From the NCBI GenBank assembly GCA_946408865.1, contig CAMJTZ010000088.1, forward strand, positions 1 through 7,599: a stretch of DNA of 7,599 bases. Direction: 5' to 3'. The position numbers and the translations under genes were made by a program. Positions 1 to 5,203 of the stretch are shown piece after piece. Source of the stretch: an uncultured Clostridia bacterium (GTDB lineage: Bacteria > Bacillota_A > Clostridia > Christensenellales > Aristaeellaceae). The first letter of the stretch is position 1. Every line of letters starts with the position of its first letter. The notes under the pieces were generated by a model. That model was not told the origin of the DNA. It saw nothing but the letters and a program-made list of their open reading frames with translations, and searched no databases.

Positions 1-295
1 AGCCGATATGTCCGGCCCCGGTCCGCAGGGATTCGCACAGATAATGCCGGATCCGGAACTGGCCCACAATCCGGTCGTCATCCCACAGGAACAGGAATGT
101 TTCCGGCACATATCCCTCCGGCAGGTCTTTCCCTTCGCCAAAGGCAATCATCTGCGGCAGCGCCTTTGTTTCAAAATCCTCCCGGGATACCTGAAACCAG
201 GCGTTGGTCAGGCCGTTTTCATCCGCGGGCATCTCCCGCACAAACTGCCATTCCTTCTCCAGGTCCTCCTTGTTCGCGGTCTTTACATACAGCAT
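1..295 (-). CDS. GNAT-family N-acetyltransferase (COG3981-like), partial at window edge
   Basis: The reverse strand reads from an ATG at 295-293 without a stop to the window edge, giving 98 residues that begin MLYVKTANKEDLEKEW. A strong GGAGGAGAGG ribosome binding site lies just upstream. The visible part holds the N-terminal strand, the central strand FLFLWDDDRIVGQFRIRHYL (about residues 67-86) and the start of the acetyl-CoA core, RTGAGHIG (91-98). This resembles the conserved GGHIGY stretch of the predicted acetyltransferases grouped as COG3981. The acetyl-CoA pyrophosphate loop itself lies beyond the window. The family transfers acetyl from acetyl-CoA to an amine; the substrate is unknown. 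The gene follows the methyltransferase by 37 nt on the same strand and is probably the third gene of that operon. Family membership is fairly sure, the subfamily less so. Confidence 0.8.
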   Translation of the reverse strand, partial: MLYVKTANKEDLEKEWQFVREMPADENGLTNAWFQVSREDFETKALPQMIAFGEGKDLPEGYVPETFLFLWDDDRIVGQFRIRHYLCESLRTGAGHIG

Positions 296-332
296 GTTCC
301 TCTCCTCCTCCGGCCGCTTCATTTCCGCCGTT

Positions 333-1154
333 TCAGCCGTCCCCCGTTTCCTTCCGGGAAACAATCATCAGGTGCTCGCTGTGGGTCAGGAAGTCTTCCT
401 TCTCACAGTACCGCAGTGCGTAATCGTAAAACGCCGTCCGGATCTTCCGCGGGCTCCGGCTCAGTTCGTTTTTGTAGGGAGCCAGAATGCTTTCCTGTCC
501 GAAAACGGTTTCCGTCCGAAGGCCGGGAACGGAGGCCAGCAGCGCCTTCGCGTCCTTCACCGTCGTCATCCAGGCGTAGGTAAAAGCATTGAACGCAATG
601 CTTTCACCCCGCGCGGCGATATCGTAGAATACCTGCTCCTCCGGCCACAGAATCGTCTCCTGCGCATCCCGCAGGCCGTAGATCACGCCGCCGAACATCA
701 GGATAAAGCTGCAGAACAGGCACCCGCCCGGTTTCAGCACCCGCTTTGCCTCCCTGACCGCCCGGGTCCGGCTTTCTTCGCTCATCAGGTGATACAGCGG
801 TCCCATCAGGAAAACCGTGTCGAAGGTGGCGTCTGCGAAACGGGACAGATCCATCGCGTCCCCCTGCAGGGCAGTGATTTTTACGCCGTACTGCCGGGCT
901 TTCTGTTTCGCGAACCGCACGTTGCCGTCGCTCAGGTCCAGCAGCGTCACATCGTGCCCCTGCTTCGCGTAATGGACCGAATAGTGTCCGGGTCCGCCGC
1001 CGATATCCAGGATGCGGTCCCCCGGGCGGATGTACCGGTCCATCATATGAACGGTGATATATTTCTCATAGGGATGCCGCTTTTGCAGGCGGTCCCATTC
1101 CTTTTTCGGATCGGTGTCATAGTGTGTCCTTACCGCTTCTTTCTGTTCACGCAT
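333..1154 (-). CDS. class I SAM-dependent methyltransferase
   Basis: This is a 273-residue Rossmann-fold methyltransferase. Motif I is ILDIGGGPGHYS (residues 48-59), the glycine-rich SAM-binding loop. LLDLSD (71-76) carries D73, the acidic residue that normally binds the SAM ribose. GDAMDLS (98-104) is the adenine-contact segment, FDTVFLMGPLYHL (111-123) is motif II/post-II, and VLKPGGCLF (139-147) is motif III. The C-terminal third (about 160-270) is a less conserved cap that probably sets substrate choice. The start is supported by a GGAGGAGAAA ribosome binding site directly before the ATG. It begins 19 nt after the upstream GNAT gene stops and ends 37 nt before the next GNAT, so the three genes look co-transcribed. 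No signal peptide or membrane segment is visible, so it should be cytoplasmic. The fold is certain; whether it methylates a small molecule, protein or RNA cannot be told. Confidence 0.9.
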   Translation of the reverse strand: MREQKEAVRTHYDTDPKKEWDRLQKRHPYEKYITVHMMDRYIRPGDRILDIGGGPGHYSVHYAKQGHDVTLLDLSDGNVRFAKQKARQYGVKITALQGDAMDLSRFADATFDTVFLMGPLYHLMSEESRTRAVREAKRVLKPGGCLFCSFILMFGGVIYGLRDAQETILWPEEQVFYDIAARGESIAFNAFTYAWMTTVKDAKALLASVPGLRTETVFGQESILAPYKNELSRSPRKIRTAFYDYALRYCEKEDFLTHSEHLMIVSRKETGDG

Positions 1155-1173
1155 TTTCTCCTCCTTCCCCGGC

Positions 1174-1692
1174 TCAACGGTACAGCCGCCGGTACAGCTT
1201 TCCCGGATAGGTATCGCTCCCGTCCAGCTTGGAAAGCATCACATCTTCCACATACGTCATGCCGAGTTTTTCCATCACGCGCCGGCTCCTGCTGTTTGCC
1301 GCAGCGAAGGTCCCCCGGATTCCCCGCACGTCCCGCTGTGTCCGCACATATTCCAGCAGCCCCTCAATCATTTCCGTGGCGTAGCCGTTTCCCCACTGAT
1401 CCTTCCGCAGGTTATACCCGATTGTCCACAGGTCGTCCTCCGGCCGGTAATACAGGCCGCCGCTTCCAATCAGCTCCCCGGTGGCTTTCAGCACAATGCC
1501 CGCGTCGTACTCATCCGGATCCTCCGGGTCCAGCGTCTCCAGCCAGGCTTTCACATCCTCCGCCCGGGTGTAGACCGGGTATACCATATACCGCGCCACA
1601 TCCGGATCGCCGCACCAGAGAAAAGCCGCCTGGTAATCCCCGGGGGTCAGGTTTCGCAGGAGCAGGCGCTCTGTTTCAATATTGATTTTCAT
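1174..1692 (-). CDS. GNAT-family N-acetyltransferase (RimJ/RimL type)
   Basis: This 172-residue protein has the full layout of the RimJ/RimL branch of GNAT enzymes. It opens with IETERLLLRNLTPGDY (residues 5-20). A central strand follows, with GELIGSGGLYY (72-82). The acetyl-CoA loop is QWGNGYATE (99-107), matching Q/RxxGxG/A. The closing motif is AANSRSRRVMEKLGM (131-145), the N-x-x-S-x-R-V-x-E-K-x-G signature. It would acetylate an amine, such as a protein N-terminus or a small molecule, in the cytoplasm. An AAGGAGG ribosome binding site (reverse complement at 1701-1709) lies 8 nt before the ATG. It is the first structural gene after the leader ORF and terminator at 1722-1879. No convincing promoter separates that terminator from this start, so its expression probably depends on read-through. 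Substrate unknown. Confidence 0.9.
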   Translation of the reverse strand: MKINIETERLLLRNLTPGDYQAAFLWCGDPDVARYMVYPVYTRAEDVKAWLETLDPEDPDEYDAGIVLKATGELIGSGGLYYRPEDDLWTIGYNLRKDQWGNGYATEMIEGLLEYVRTQRDVRGIRGTFAAANSRSRRVMEKLGMTYVEDVMLSKLDGSDTYPGKLYRRLYR

Positions 1693-1721
1693 CGATAAAC
1701 CCTCCTTCTGTGACGGATAAT

Positions 1722-1755
1722 CAAAAAGCCGCTTATCTGTCAGAGATAAGCGGCT
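1722..1755 (-). terminator. Intrinsic terminator between leader ORF and GNAT operon
   Basis: On the reverse strand a perfect 12-bp stem, AGCCGCTTATCT / AGATAAGCGGCT (1744-1755 with 1727-1738), closes a 5-nt loop. It is followed by TTTTTGATT. Read on the forward strand it has no T-tract, so it acts on minus-strand transcripts. It stands 25 nt after the stop codon of the small ORF and 34 nt before the GNAT start. The T-tract is short, which would allow partial read-through. Confidence 0.85.
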
Positions 1756-1792
1756 GCCTGATCTGTACGGATATCCCGGGCTACGCTTCTCT
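1744..1792 (-). promoter_or_regulatory. Candidate antiterminator helix (attenuator)
   Basis: In the minus-strand transcript, AGAGAAGCG (1784-1792, spanning the last three sense codons of the leader ORF) can pair with CGCTTATCT (1744-1752). Eight of nine positions pair, with one G-A mismatch. CGCTTATCT belongs to the 5' arm of the terminator, so the two helices exclude each other. A ribosome finishing the leader ORF would cover AGAGAAGCG and let the terminator form. A ribosome stalled earlier would leave it free to pair and permit read-through. The pairing is seen in the sequence; the regulatory role is inferred. Confidence 0.45.
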
Positions 1793-1879
1793 GCTCATCT
1801 GAAAAACGGATACGTCAAAATCGCGAACATGATTCACATTGTTCGCCGGAATCCAGGAACCGGACATAAACCGTTTCAT
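1781..1879 (-). CDS. 32-residue small protein / leader peptide
   Basis: A 32-codon ORF begins at an ATG (1879-1877) and ends at TAG (1783-1781). It starts MKRFMSGSWIPANNVN and ends VSVFQMSREA. An AAAGGAG ribosome binding site (reverse complement at 1888-1894) sits 8 nt upstream. A near-consensus promoter lies 32 nt upstream and an intrinsic terminator 25 nt downstream, so it has every signal of an expressed gene. The peptide is hydrophilic and mixed in charge, with no membrane segment, signal peptide, Cys pair or double-Gly motif, so it does not look like a type I toxin or a bacteriocin precursor. I do not recognise a family. The position, directly before a terminator and a promoterless operon, favours a regulatory leader peptide. 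A free-standing small protein is the alternative. Confidence 0.65.
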   Translation of the reverse strand: MKRFMSGSWIPANNVNHVRDFDVSVFQMSREA

Positions 1880-1910
1880 GAACAGAGCTCCTTTCCCGAA
1901 ATTTGCGATG

Positions 1911-1939
1911 ACTATACACCAAATTCTGCAAACCGTCAA
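1911..1939 (-). promoter_or_regulatory. Sigma-A promoter of leader ORF and GNAT/methyltransferase operon
   Basis: Reverse strand: TTGACG (1934-1939), a 17-nt spacer, and TATAGT (1911-1916). Both boxes match consensus at five of six positions. The predicted start near 1904 gives a leader of about 25 nt before the ATG of the small ORF, just enough for its ribosome binding site. This is the only good promoter seen for the minus-strand genes between 1 and 1879. Confidence 0.8.
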
Positions 1940-1976
1940 CCTGTTTTTTCCGGTTCTTTCGCGACAGCCGGAATTC

Positions 1977-1985
1977 TGCTATAAT
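1977..1985 (+). promoter_or_regulatory. Extended -10 promoter of the 98-aa gene
   Basis: TGCTATAAT is a perfect TATAAT (1980-1985) with the extended TGn element. No good -35 box is found at 16-18 nt spacing; TTTCGC at 1957-1962 is the best. Extended -10 promoters tolerate this. The predicted start near 1992 gives a leader of about 37 nt. It is back to back with the minus-strand promoter at 1911-1939. Confidence 0.65.
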
Positions 1986-2028
1986 CCCGGAAGAAACCTC
2001 AGCGCCGAAGAAAGGATTTTCTCCGCCA

Positions 2029-2325
2029 ATGATACCGAATCAGAGAATCTGGTCCATGTCCCGGAACCGCCTGGCCGCCGCCGTGGCGGAGCTTGGATAT
2101 CCGGAGGAATTCGCGGACCTGCTGGCAAAAGAGCTGAAAAGCCCCAGGGCCATCGACCGGATGGCCGCCTGGCTGGATCACGCGCGCCCCGGCTCCATGG
2201 AGCTGATCGTGGATGAGATGCTTGCCATCTGTTCAGAGATGGACGCCTGGCGGGAGAAAAAGAAAAGCCAGGAAGCCCAGGCGGGCTATACTTCCTGGCT
2301 GAACAGCGAAGAGCGCGGACGCTGA
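2029..2325 (+). CDS. Uncharacterised small helical protein (98 aa)
   Basis: The protein is 98 residues, hydrophilic and apparently all helical. The core is LAAAVAELGYPEEFADLLAKEL (about 15-36), then DRMAAWLDHARPGSMELIVDEMLAICSEMDAW (43-74), a lysine-rich stretch REKKKS (75-80) and a short tail. I think it belongs to a family of uncharacterised clostridial proteins with a conserved LGYPEEF and ARP.S.E.I.DEMLAI pattern, but no function is known to me. No signal peptide, metal site or catalytic motif is visible. The start at 2029 has AAAGGA 12 nt upstream, a rather long gap. An in-frame ATG at 2056 (MSRNRL) has no ribosome binding site and is the alternative. It stops one base before the convergent flavin reductase gene stops, and its lysine and Gln/Ala-rich codons contain the terminator for that opposing operon. 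Confidence 0.75.
   Translation: MIPNQRIWSMSRNRLAAAVAELGYPEEFADLLAKELKSPRAIDRMAAWLDHARPGSMELIVDEMLAICSEMDAWREKKKSQEAQAGYTSWLNSEERGR
2253..2300 (-). terminator. Intrinsic terminator of the flavin reductase operon, inside an opposing gene
   Basis: Reverse strand: a perfect 10-bp stem AGCCAGGAAG / CTTCCTGGCT (2291-2300 with 2266-2275) with a 15-nt loop that can itself pair GCCC/GGGC. TTTTCTTTTTCTC follows (2253-2265). It begins 26 nt after the flavin reductase stop codon. The T-tract is the complement of the lysine codons of the convergent 98-aa gene. The forward strand has no T-run after the stem, so the signal is directional. Confidence 0.85.
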
Positions 2326-2326
2326 G

Positions 2327-2944
2327 TCACACCTTTTCAAAATCGGATGCGGGATGCTTGCAGATCGGACAGATAAAATCCTCCGGCAGTTCCTCGCCCA
2401 CGTACTCGTAGCCGCAGATGCTGCAGCGCCAGACGGTCTTACCTTCCGGCGTTTTTCCGACCGCTTCCGGCTTCGGCTTGATCTGGTCCTGGTAATAGCT
2501 GTAGGTGGCGGAAGGGATATCGCTGAGAACTTCCATGTCCGTCACGGAGGCGATAAACAGCATATGGCTTCCCAGATCAATGCTCTGCTCCACTTTCGCC
2601 GAGATCCAGGTATTGGTGCCCTCCGTCACGATCAGGGTTCCGTTCTCCGCCCGCTGCGTCTTTCCGTAACCCTCAAACTTGTTCACATCCCGGCCGCTCT
2701 GGAACCCGAAGCGTTTGAACAGGTCAAACGTCGCGTTCTGCGCGATCACGGAGGCGGTAAAACATCCGCTCTCCAGGATCATTCCGCAGGTATGGTTGTT
2801 CTTGTTCACCGCAACGGAAATGCGGTTGGGTTCCGAAGTGACCTGCGCCACCGTGTTGGTGATGCATCCGTTGTCCTTCTCCCCGGTCCGGGCTGTCAGG
2901 ACAAACAGTCCGTAGGAAATGGCGTACATTGCTTTCTTGTTCAT
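2327..2944 (-). CDS. Flavin reductase-rubredoxin fusion (high-molecular-weight rubredoxin type)
   Basis: The protein is 205 residues. Residues 1-155 form a flavin-reductase-like FMN-binding split barrel. MYAISYGLFVLTART opens it at 6-20, NGCITNTVAQVTSEPNRISV (25-44) carries the usual flavin-site pattern, and HTCGMILESGCFTASVI (51-67) follows. Residues 172-205 form a C-terminal rubredoxin domain: CSICGY (174-179) and CPICKHP (192-198) supply four cysteines for one iron. In anaerobes such fusions pass electrons from NAD(P)H through FMN and iron to a partner such as a flavodiiron NO/O2 reductase or rubrerythrin, so a redox or oxidative-stress role is likely. The start at 2944 fits the family N-terminus and has AAAGGA 6 nt upstream. 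A longer form starting at 3013 overlaps the upstream stop as ATGA and has GGAGG before it; it would add 23 non-conserved residues. Confidence 0.9.
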   Translation of the reverse strand: MNKKAMYAISYGLFVLTARTGEKDNGCITNTVAQVTSEPNRISVAVNKNNHTCGMILESGCFTASVIAQNATFDLFKRFGFQSGRDVNKFEGYGKTQRAENGTLIVTEGTNTWISAKVEQSIDLGSHMLFIASVTDMEVLSDIPSATYSYYQDQIKPKPEAVGKTPEGKTVWRCSICGYEYVGEELPEDFICPICKHPASDFEKV

Positions 2945-3009
2945 AGGAGTTCCTTTCTCCGTCTCAGACGGATTGTATTTTTCCGCAGTCATTCCGGCTG
3001 CGGCGCGGT

Positions 3010-3333
3010 TCATCCCTGTCCCTCCGCTTCCTCTTCCATGGTCTCCAGCAGGAAGCTCACCGGCCGGAATCCGTCGTTGCAGGAAATCATTGCTGATCTT
3101 GGATTCCTCATCCAGCCGTCATAGAAGTTTTCCCCGCCGTGCGCCAGGGTCATCACAAAAGGAGACACCGTCTCCCAGGCGCTTTCGCAGAATCCTTCCG
3201 GCCGCTCCCATCCGTTGCAGACAAAAGTCTGTCCCATCCGCATCCCGCAGGCATGCGCGATAGGATTTTCGTACTGCGCAATCAGATCGTCGTAGCGCGC
3301 AATCTTCTTAACGGTTATCCGGACTTTTTTCAT
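3010..3333 (-). CDS. TIGR04076 family protein
   Basis: This 107-residue protein matches what I know of TIGR04076 along its whole length. It opens MKKVRITVKKIARYDDLIAQYENP (residues 1-24). Later come ERPEGFCESAWETVSPFV (43-60), ENFYDGWMRNP (68-78) and MISCNDGFRPVSF (82-94). Cysteines at 29, 39, 49 and 85 could bind a metal or act in redox, but the family's function is not established. There is no signal peptide. The start at 3333 is the family start, with AGGTGG upstream. The ORF extends 15 codons further upstream, but a promoter candidate (3362-3390) would put the transcript start near 3355 and exclude that extension. It precedes the flavin reductase-rubredoxin gene, and the ATGA overlap at 3010-3013 would allow coupled translation. 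The pairing hints at a shared redox role, which is inference. Confidence 0.87.
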   Translation of the reverse strand: MKKVRITVKKIARYDDLIAQYENPIAHACGMRMGQTFVCNGWERPEGFCESAWETVSPFVMTLAHGGENFYDGWMRNPRSAMISCNDGFRPVSFLLETMEEEAEGQG

Positions 3334-3361
3334 GGTTCCCCACCTGTTTTCCTTTTTGATT

Positions 3362-3390
3362 ATCTTATCATGTCTCACCGCGCATTTCCA
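3362..3390 (-). promoter_or_regulatory. Candidate promoter of the TIGR04076/flavin reductase unit
   Basis: Reverse strand: TGGAAA (3385-3390), a 17-nt spacer, TAAGAT (3362-3367), each four of six to consensus. A GATAAT overlaps at 3359-3364. The leader would be about 22 nt. It is weaker than the other promoters here. Confidence 0.4.
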
Positions 3391-3407
3391 GTCCCGGACG
3401 GAATCAC

Positions 3408-3436
3408 TTGAAATCCTCCGCCGGTTCGGGGATAAT
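3408..3436 (+). promoter_or_regulatory. Sigma-A promoter of the thioesterase gene
   Basis: TTGAAA (3408-3413), a 17-nt spacer and GATAAT (3431-3436), each five of six to consensus. The predicted start near 3443 leaves a leader of about 39 nt. This supports the ATG at 3482 and rules out the longer upstream reading frame. Confidence 0.75.
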
Positions 3437-3481
3437 AGGTCGGCACCGGCTTATCTGCAAAGAAACGGAGGAACACACCTC

Positions 3482-3937
3482 ATGCCTCAGGAAAACAATG
3501 TCTTCACGCATAAAGTGCAGTATTATGAAACAGACATGATGGGCATCGCCCACCATGCCAATTATCTCCACTGGATGGAGGAAGCCCGGATCGGTTTCAT
3601 GGACCGGATCGGCTTTCCTTACAAACGGATGGAAGCGGAAGGCGTCCTTTCGCCGGTCCGCTCCGTCACCTGCAATTATGAACATTCCTGTACGTTCGGG
3701 GATGAAATTCATGTTCAGGTCACGGTGGAATCCTTCAACGGAGTAATCCTGGCAATCTCCTACCGCATGACAAACCAGCGCGGAGAGCAGGTCTGCACGG
3801 CCCGTTCCGAGCATGTGTTCATTAACCGGGAAGGCCGTTTCGTCCGCCTGAAACGCGACCTGCCGGAATTCTGTTCCGCTATTGAGAAAGAAACGGCTCC
3901 GGTCTCTGCCGCTGCTTCCGCATCCAGTCCCGGATGA
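3482..3937 (+). CDS. Acyl-CoA thioesterase, 4HBT/YbgC-like hotdog fold
   Basis: The 151-residue protein is the usual size for a single hotdog domain. The active-site segment is QYYETDMMGIAHHANYLHWM (residues 13-32). D18 is in the position of the catalytic aspartate of 4-hydroxybenzoyl-CoA thioesterase, and HHANYLHWMEEAR continues into the long central helix. Strands SVTCNYEHSCTFGDEIHVQV (61-80) and a final AISYRMTN...CTARSEHVFIN sheet complete the fold. Such enzymes hydrolyse acyl-CoA thioesters in the cytoplasm; the acyl group is unknown. A GGAGG site at 3467-3471 is 10 nt before the ATG, and the promoter at 3408-3436 excludes the ORF's 50 upstream codons. The last 20 residues, rich in Ala, Ser and Pro, are not family-like. 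They overlap the convergent esterase gene by 59 bp. Confidence 0.9.
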   Translation: MPQENNVFTHKVQYYETDMMGIAHHANYLHWMEEARIGFMDRIGFPYKRMEAEGVLSPVRSVTCNYEHSCTFGDEIHVQVTVESFNGVILAISYRMTNQRGEQVCTARSEHVFINREGRFVRLKRDLPEFCSAIEKETAPVSAAASASSPG

Positions 3938-4640
3938 GGGTTTCCATCTGCTCCGGATGGCGGTCAAAGTGATGCGTCTCTCCGGCCATCACAGCCAGTT
4001 CACAGTTCCCGAAACGCTTTGCCATCTCCTGTGAAACGGACAGCGGAACTGTGTCGTCTTCATCCCCGTGCAGAATCAGCACCGGATTTCCGAACCGCTC
4101 CGCCGCTTCCTCCACGTGAATCGTCTGCGCCACGCGGACATAGTTTCCGTCCAGTTCCAGCCCTTTGATCACGGGAATGCTGTCCGGTATCCGTTCCGGA
4201 TCAATCCGCGTCCCCAGCAGGTTCCCTTCCCGGCAGCATTGCGGAATCATGAACGCGGGCGCCCGCAGGATCAGGCCGCTGATCCGGTCCGCCTCCATAC
4301 CGCCGGCAAGCGTCGCAACCAGTCCGCCCTGGGAATGCCCGGAAAGATACAGTTCGGTATATCCCTCCTCCCGGGCCCATTCGATCGCTGCCATCGTATT
4401 GGAGATCCATTTGTACAGTGTATGGCGCCGGAATTCACCGCCGCTTTCGCCGTGGCCGTACAGGTCCATGCGCAGCGTGGCGAAACCGGCTTCCCGCATG
4501 GCCGCGGCCGCCCGGATCGTGTGCGGCCGGTCCTTGGAGCTGGTAAACCCATGCAGCACAATCACCAGCGGACATCCCTCCGCGTTTTCCGGTTTTTCCA
4601 GGATTGCGCTCAGCCGGATTCCGTCGTCCTGAATGAACAT
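3879..4640 (-). CDS. Alpha/beta hydrolase, cinnamoyl/feruloyl esterase (Est1E-like)
   Basis: The protein is 253 residues. The oxyanion segment is LHGFTSSKDRPH (residues 29-40), and the nucleophile elbow is GHSQGG (101-106) with S103. The acid is D195 in HGDEDDTVP (191-199), and the histidine is H223 in GETHHFDRH. The inserted region with LLGTRIDPERIPDS (141-154) and GNYVRVAQTI (165-174) resembles, from memory, Butyrivibrio Est1E and related cinnamoyl esterases, which release ferulate from plant xylan. No signal peptide is seen, so it should act in the cytoplasm. The start at 4640 has AGGAAGG 8 nt upstream. A TTG 36 nt further up lies inside the -10 box, and an ATG at 4664 is only about 5 nt after the predicted transcript start. 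The C-terminal tail after LIRDWMRKQ overlaps the thioesterase gene. The nearby GH10 xylanase supports a xylan role. Fold and triad are secure; the substrate is inferred. Confidence 0.88.
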   Translation of the reverse strand: MFIQDDGIRLSAILEKPENAEGCPLVIVLHGFTSSKDRPHTIRAAAAMREAGFATLRMDLYGHGESGGEFRRHTLYKWISNTMAAIEWAREEGYTELYLSGHSQGGLVATLAGGMEADRISGLILRAPAFMIPQCCREGNLLGTRIDPERIPDSIPVIKGLELDGNYVRVAQTIHVEEAAERFGNPVLILHGDEDDTVPLSVSQEMAKRFGNCELAVMAGETHHFDRHPEQMETLIRDWMRKQRQRPEPFLSQ

Positions 4641-4675
4641 GGGCATTCCCTTCCTGTTTTTCATATTGCTTTCCA

Positions 4676-4704
4676 ATTCTATCAGATGAAATCCGCAGCG
4701 TCAA
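4676..4704 (-). promoter_or_regulatory. Sigma-A promoter of the esterase gene
   Basis: Reverse strand: TTGACG (4699-4704), a 17-nt spacer, TAGAAT (4676-4681), each five of six to consensus. The transcript should start near 4669, about 29 nt before the ATG at 4640. This decides the start codon of that gene. Confidence 0.8.
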
Positions 4705-4732
4705 AGAAAACCGCGCGTTCACTGTTTTCCTT
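4703..4732. repeat. Inverted repeat between divergent promoters, candidate operator
   Basis: GAAAAC (4706-4711) and GTTTTC (4724-4729) form a perfect inverted repeat with a 12-nt spacer. Extended to AAAGAAAAC/GTTTTCCTT the half-sites match at eight of nine positions. The repeat fills the space between the two divergent -35 boxes (4699-4704 and 4731-4736) almost exactly, so a protein bound there could control both the esterase and the VOC gene. The role is inferred. Confidence 0.4.
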
Positions 4733-4759
4733 GCATTCCCGTGCCGCATCGTGGATAAT
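4731..4759 (+). promoter_or_regulatory. Sigma-A promoter of the VOC-family gene
   Basis: TTGCAT (4731-4736), a 17-nt spacer and GATAAT (4754-4759). The -10 is five of six and the -35 four of six to consensus. The predicted start near 4766 gives a leader of about 39 nt containing the AAGGAGG site at 4788-4794. Confidence 0.7.
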
Positions 4760-4804
4760 GGTTTCCGGCAGCGGATCAACGCCGGATAAGGAGGAAAACG
4801 CATC

Positions 4805-5188
4805 ATGATCACAGGCATTCATCATGTTTCCATGAAATGCGGCACCGCGGAGGAATTTGCCCGGGCAAAGGATTTTTACCTGCGCGTACTCGGTTTTTCT
4901 GTCGTGCGGGAATGGCCGGAAGGCGTCATGATTGATTCCGGTGACGGCCTGCTGGAGATATTCTGCAACGGTACCGGGATCCGCACGAAGGGTGCCGTCC
5001 GGCACATCGCGTTTTCCACGGACGATGTGGACGGAATCGTCGCAAAGGTGAAGGCTGAAGGATATGAGGTCTTCATCGAACCGAATGAAATTACCATCCG
5101 TTCCGTTCCGGAATTTCACGCCAGAATGGCCTTCTGCTTCGGCCCTCTGGGCGAGGAGATCGAGTTTTTTCAGGAAAAAACCGTATAA
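4805..5188 (+). CDS. VOC superfamily (glyoxalase/bleomycin resistance/dioxygenase) protein
   Basis: The 127-residue protein has two paired beta-alpha-beta-beta-beta modules. The likely metal ligands are H7 in ITGIHHVSM, E51 in GLLEIF, H67 in VRHIAFSTDDVDGIV and E120 in GEEIEFFQ, one at each of the four expected places. ARAKDFYLRVLGFSVVREW (19-37) is the typical first helix and turn. Such proteins may be lactoylglutathione lyase-like, epimerases, dioxygenases or drug-binding proteins. The metal site is complete, so it is likely an enzyme, but the reaction cannot be chosen. AAGGAGG lies 10 nt before the ATG, and a promoter at 4731-4759 drives it. It is divergent from the esterase and probably monocistronic, ending before the terminator at 5296-5340. 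Confidence 0.88.
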   Translation: MITGIHHVSMKCGTAEEFARAKDFYLRVLGFSVVREWPEGVMIDSGDGLLEIFCNGTGIRTKGAVRHIAFSTDDVDGIVAKVKAEGYEVFIEPNEITIRSVPEFHARMAFCFGPLGEEIEFFQEKTV

Positions 5189-5203
5189 AACGTCATTGTG
5201 TGC

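Noticed and set aside
204..1685. 493-codon forward-strand open frame
   Set aside because: It is antisense to the GNAT and methyltransferase genes, which have clear motifs and ribosome binding sites. The translation is Arg/Pro-rich with no domain, a GC-driven shadow.
1715..1743. Possible separate promoter for the first GNAT gene (CTGACA, 18 nt, TATCCG on the reverse strand)
   Set aside because: The -10 matches only three of six positions, the spacing is long, and the transcript would start inside or against the ribosome binding site. It is kept only as a weak alternative to read-through.
2354..3124. 256-codon forward-strand open frame
   Set aside because: It is antisense to the flavin reductase-rubredoxin gene, whose cysteine motifs are unmistakable.
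3332..3481. 50-codon N-terminal extension of the thioesterase
   Set aside because: It lies upstream of, and across, the promoter at 3408-3436, is not family-like, and overlaps the divergent gene's leader.
3838..3857. Hairpin CGTTTC/GAAACG on the reverse strand after the esterase stop
   Set aside because: No T-tract follows and the stem is only 6 bp inside the thioesterase coding sequence, so it cannot be called a terminator.
4641..4676. Upstream TTG or ATG (4664) as the esterase start
   Set aside because: The TTG overlaps the -10 box of the esterase promoter and the ATG at 4664 would sit about 5 nt from the transcript start without a ribosome binding site.
4068..4808. 246-codon forward-strand open frame
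   Set aside because: It is antisense to the esterase gene with its full catalytic triad, and has no domain of its own.
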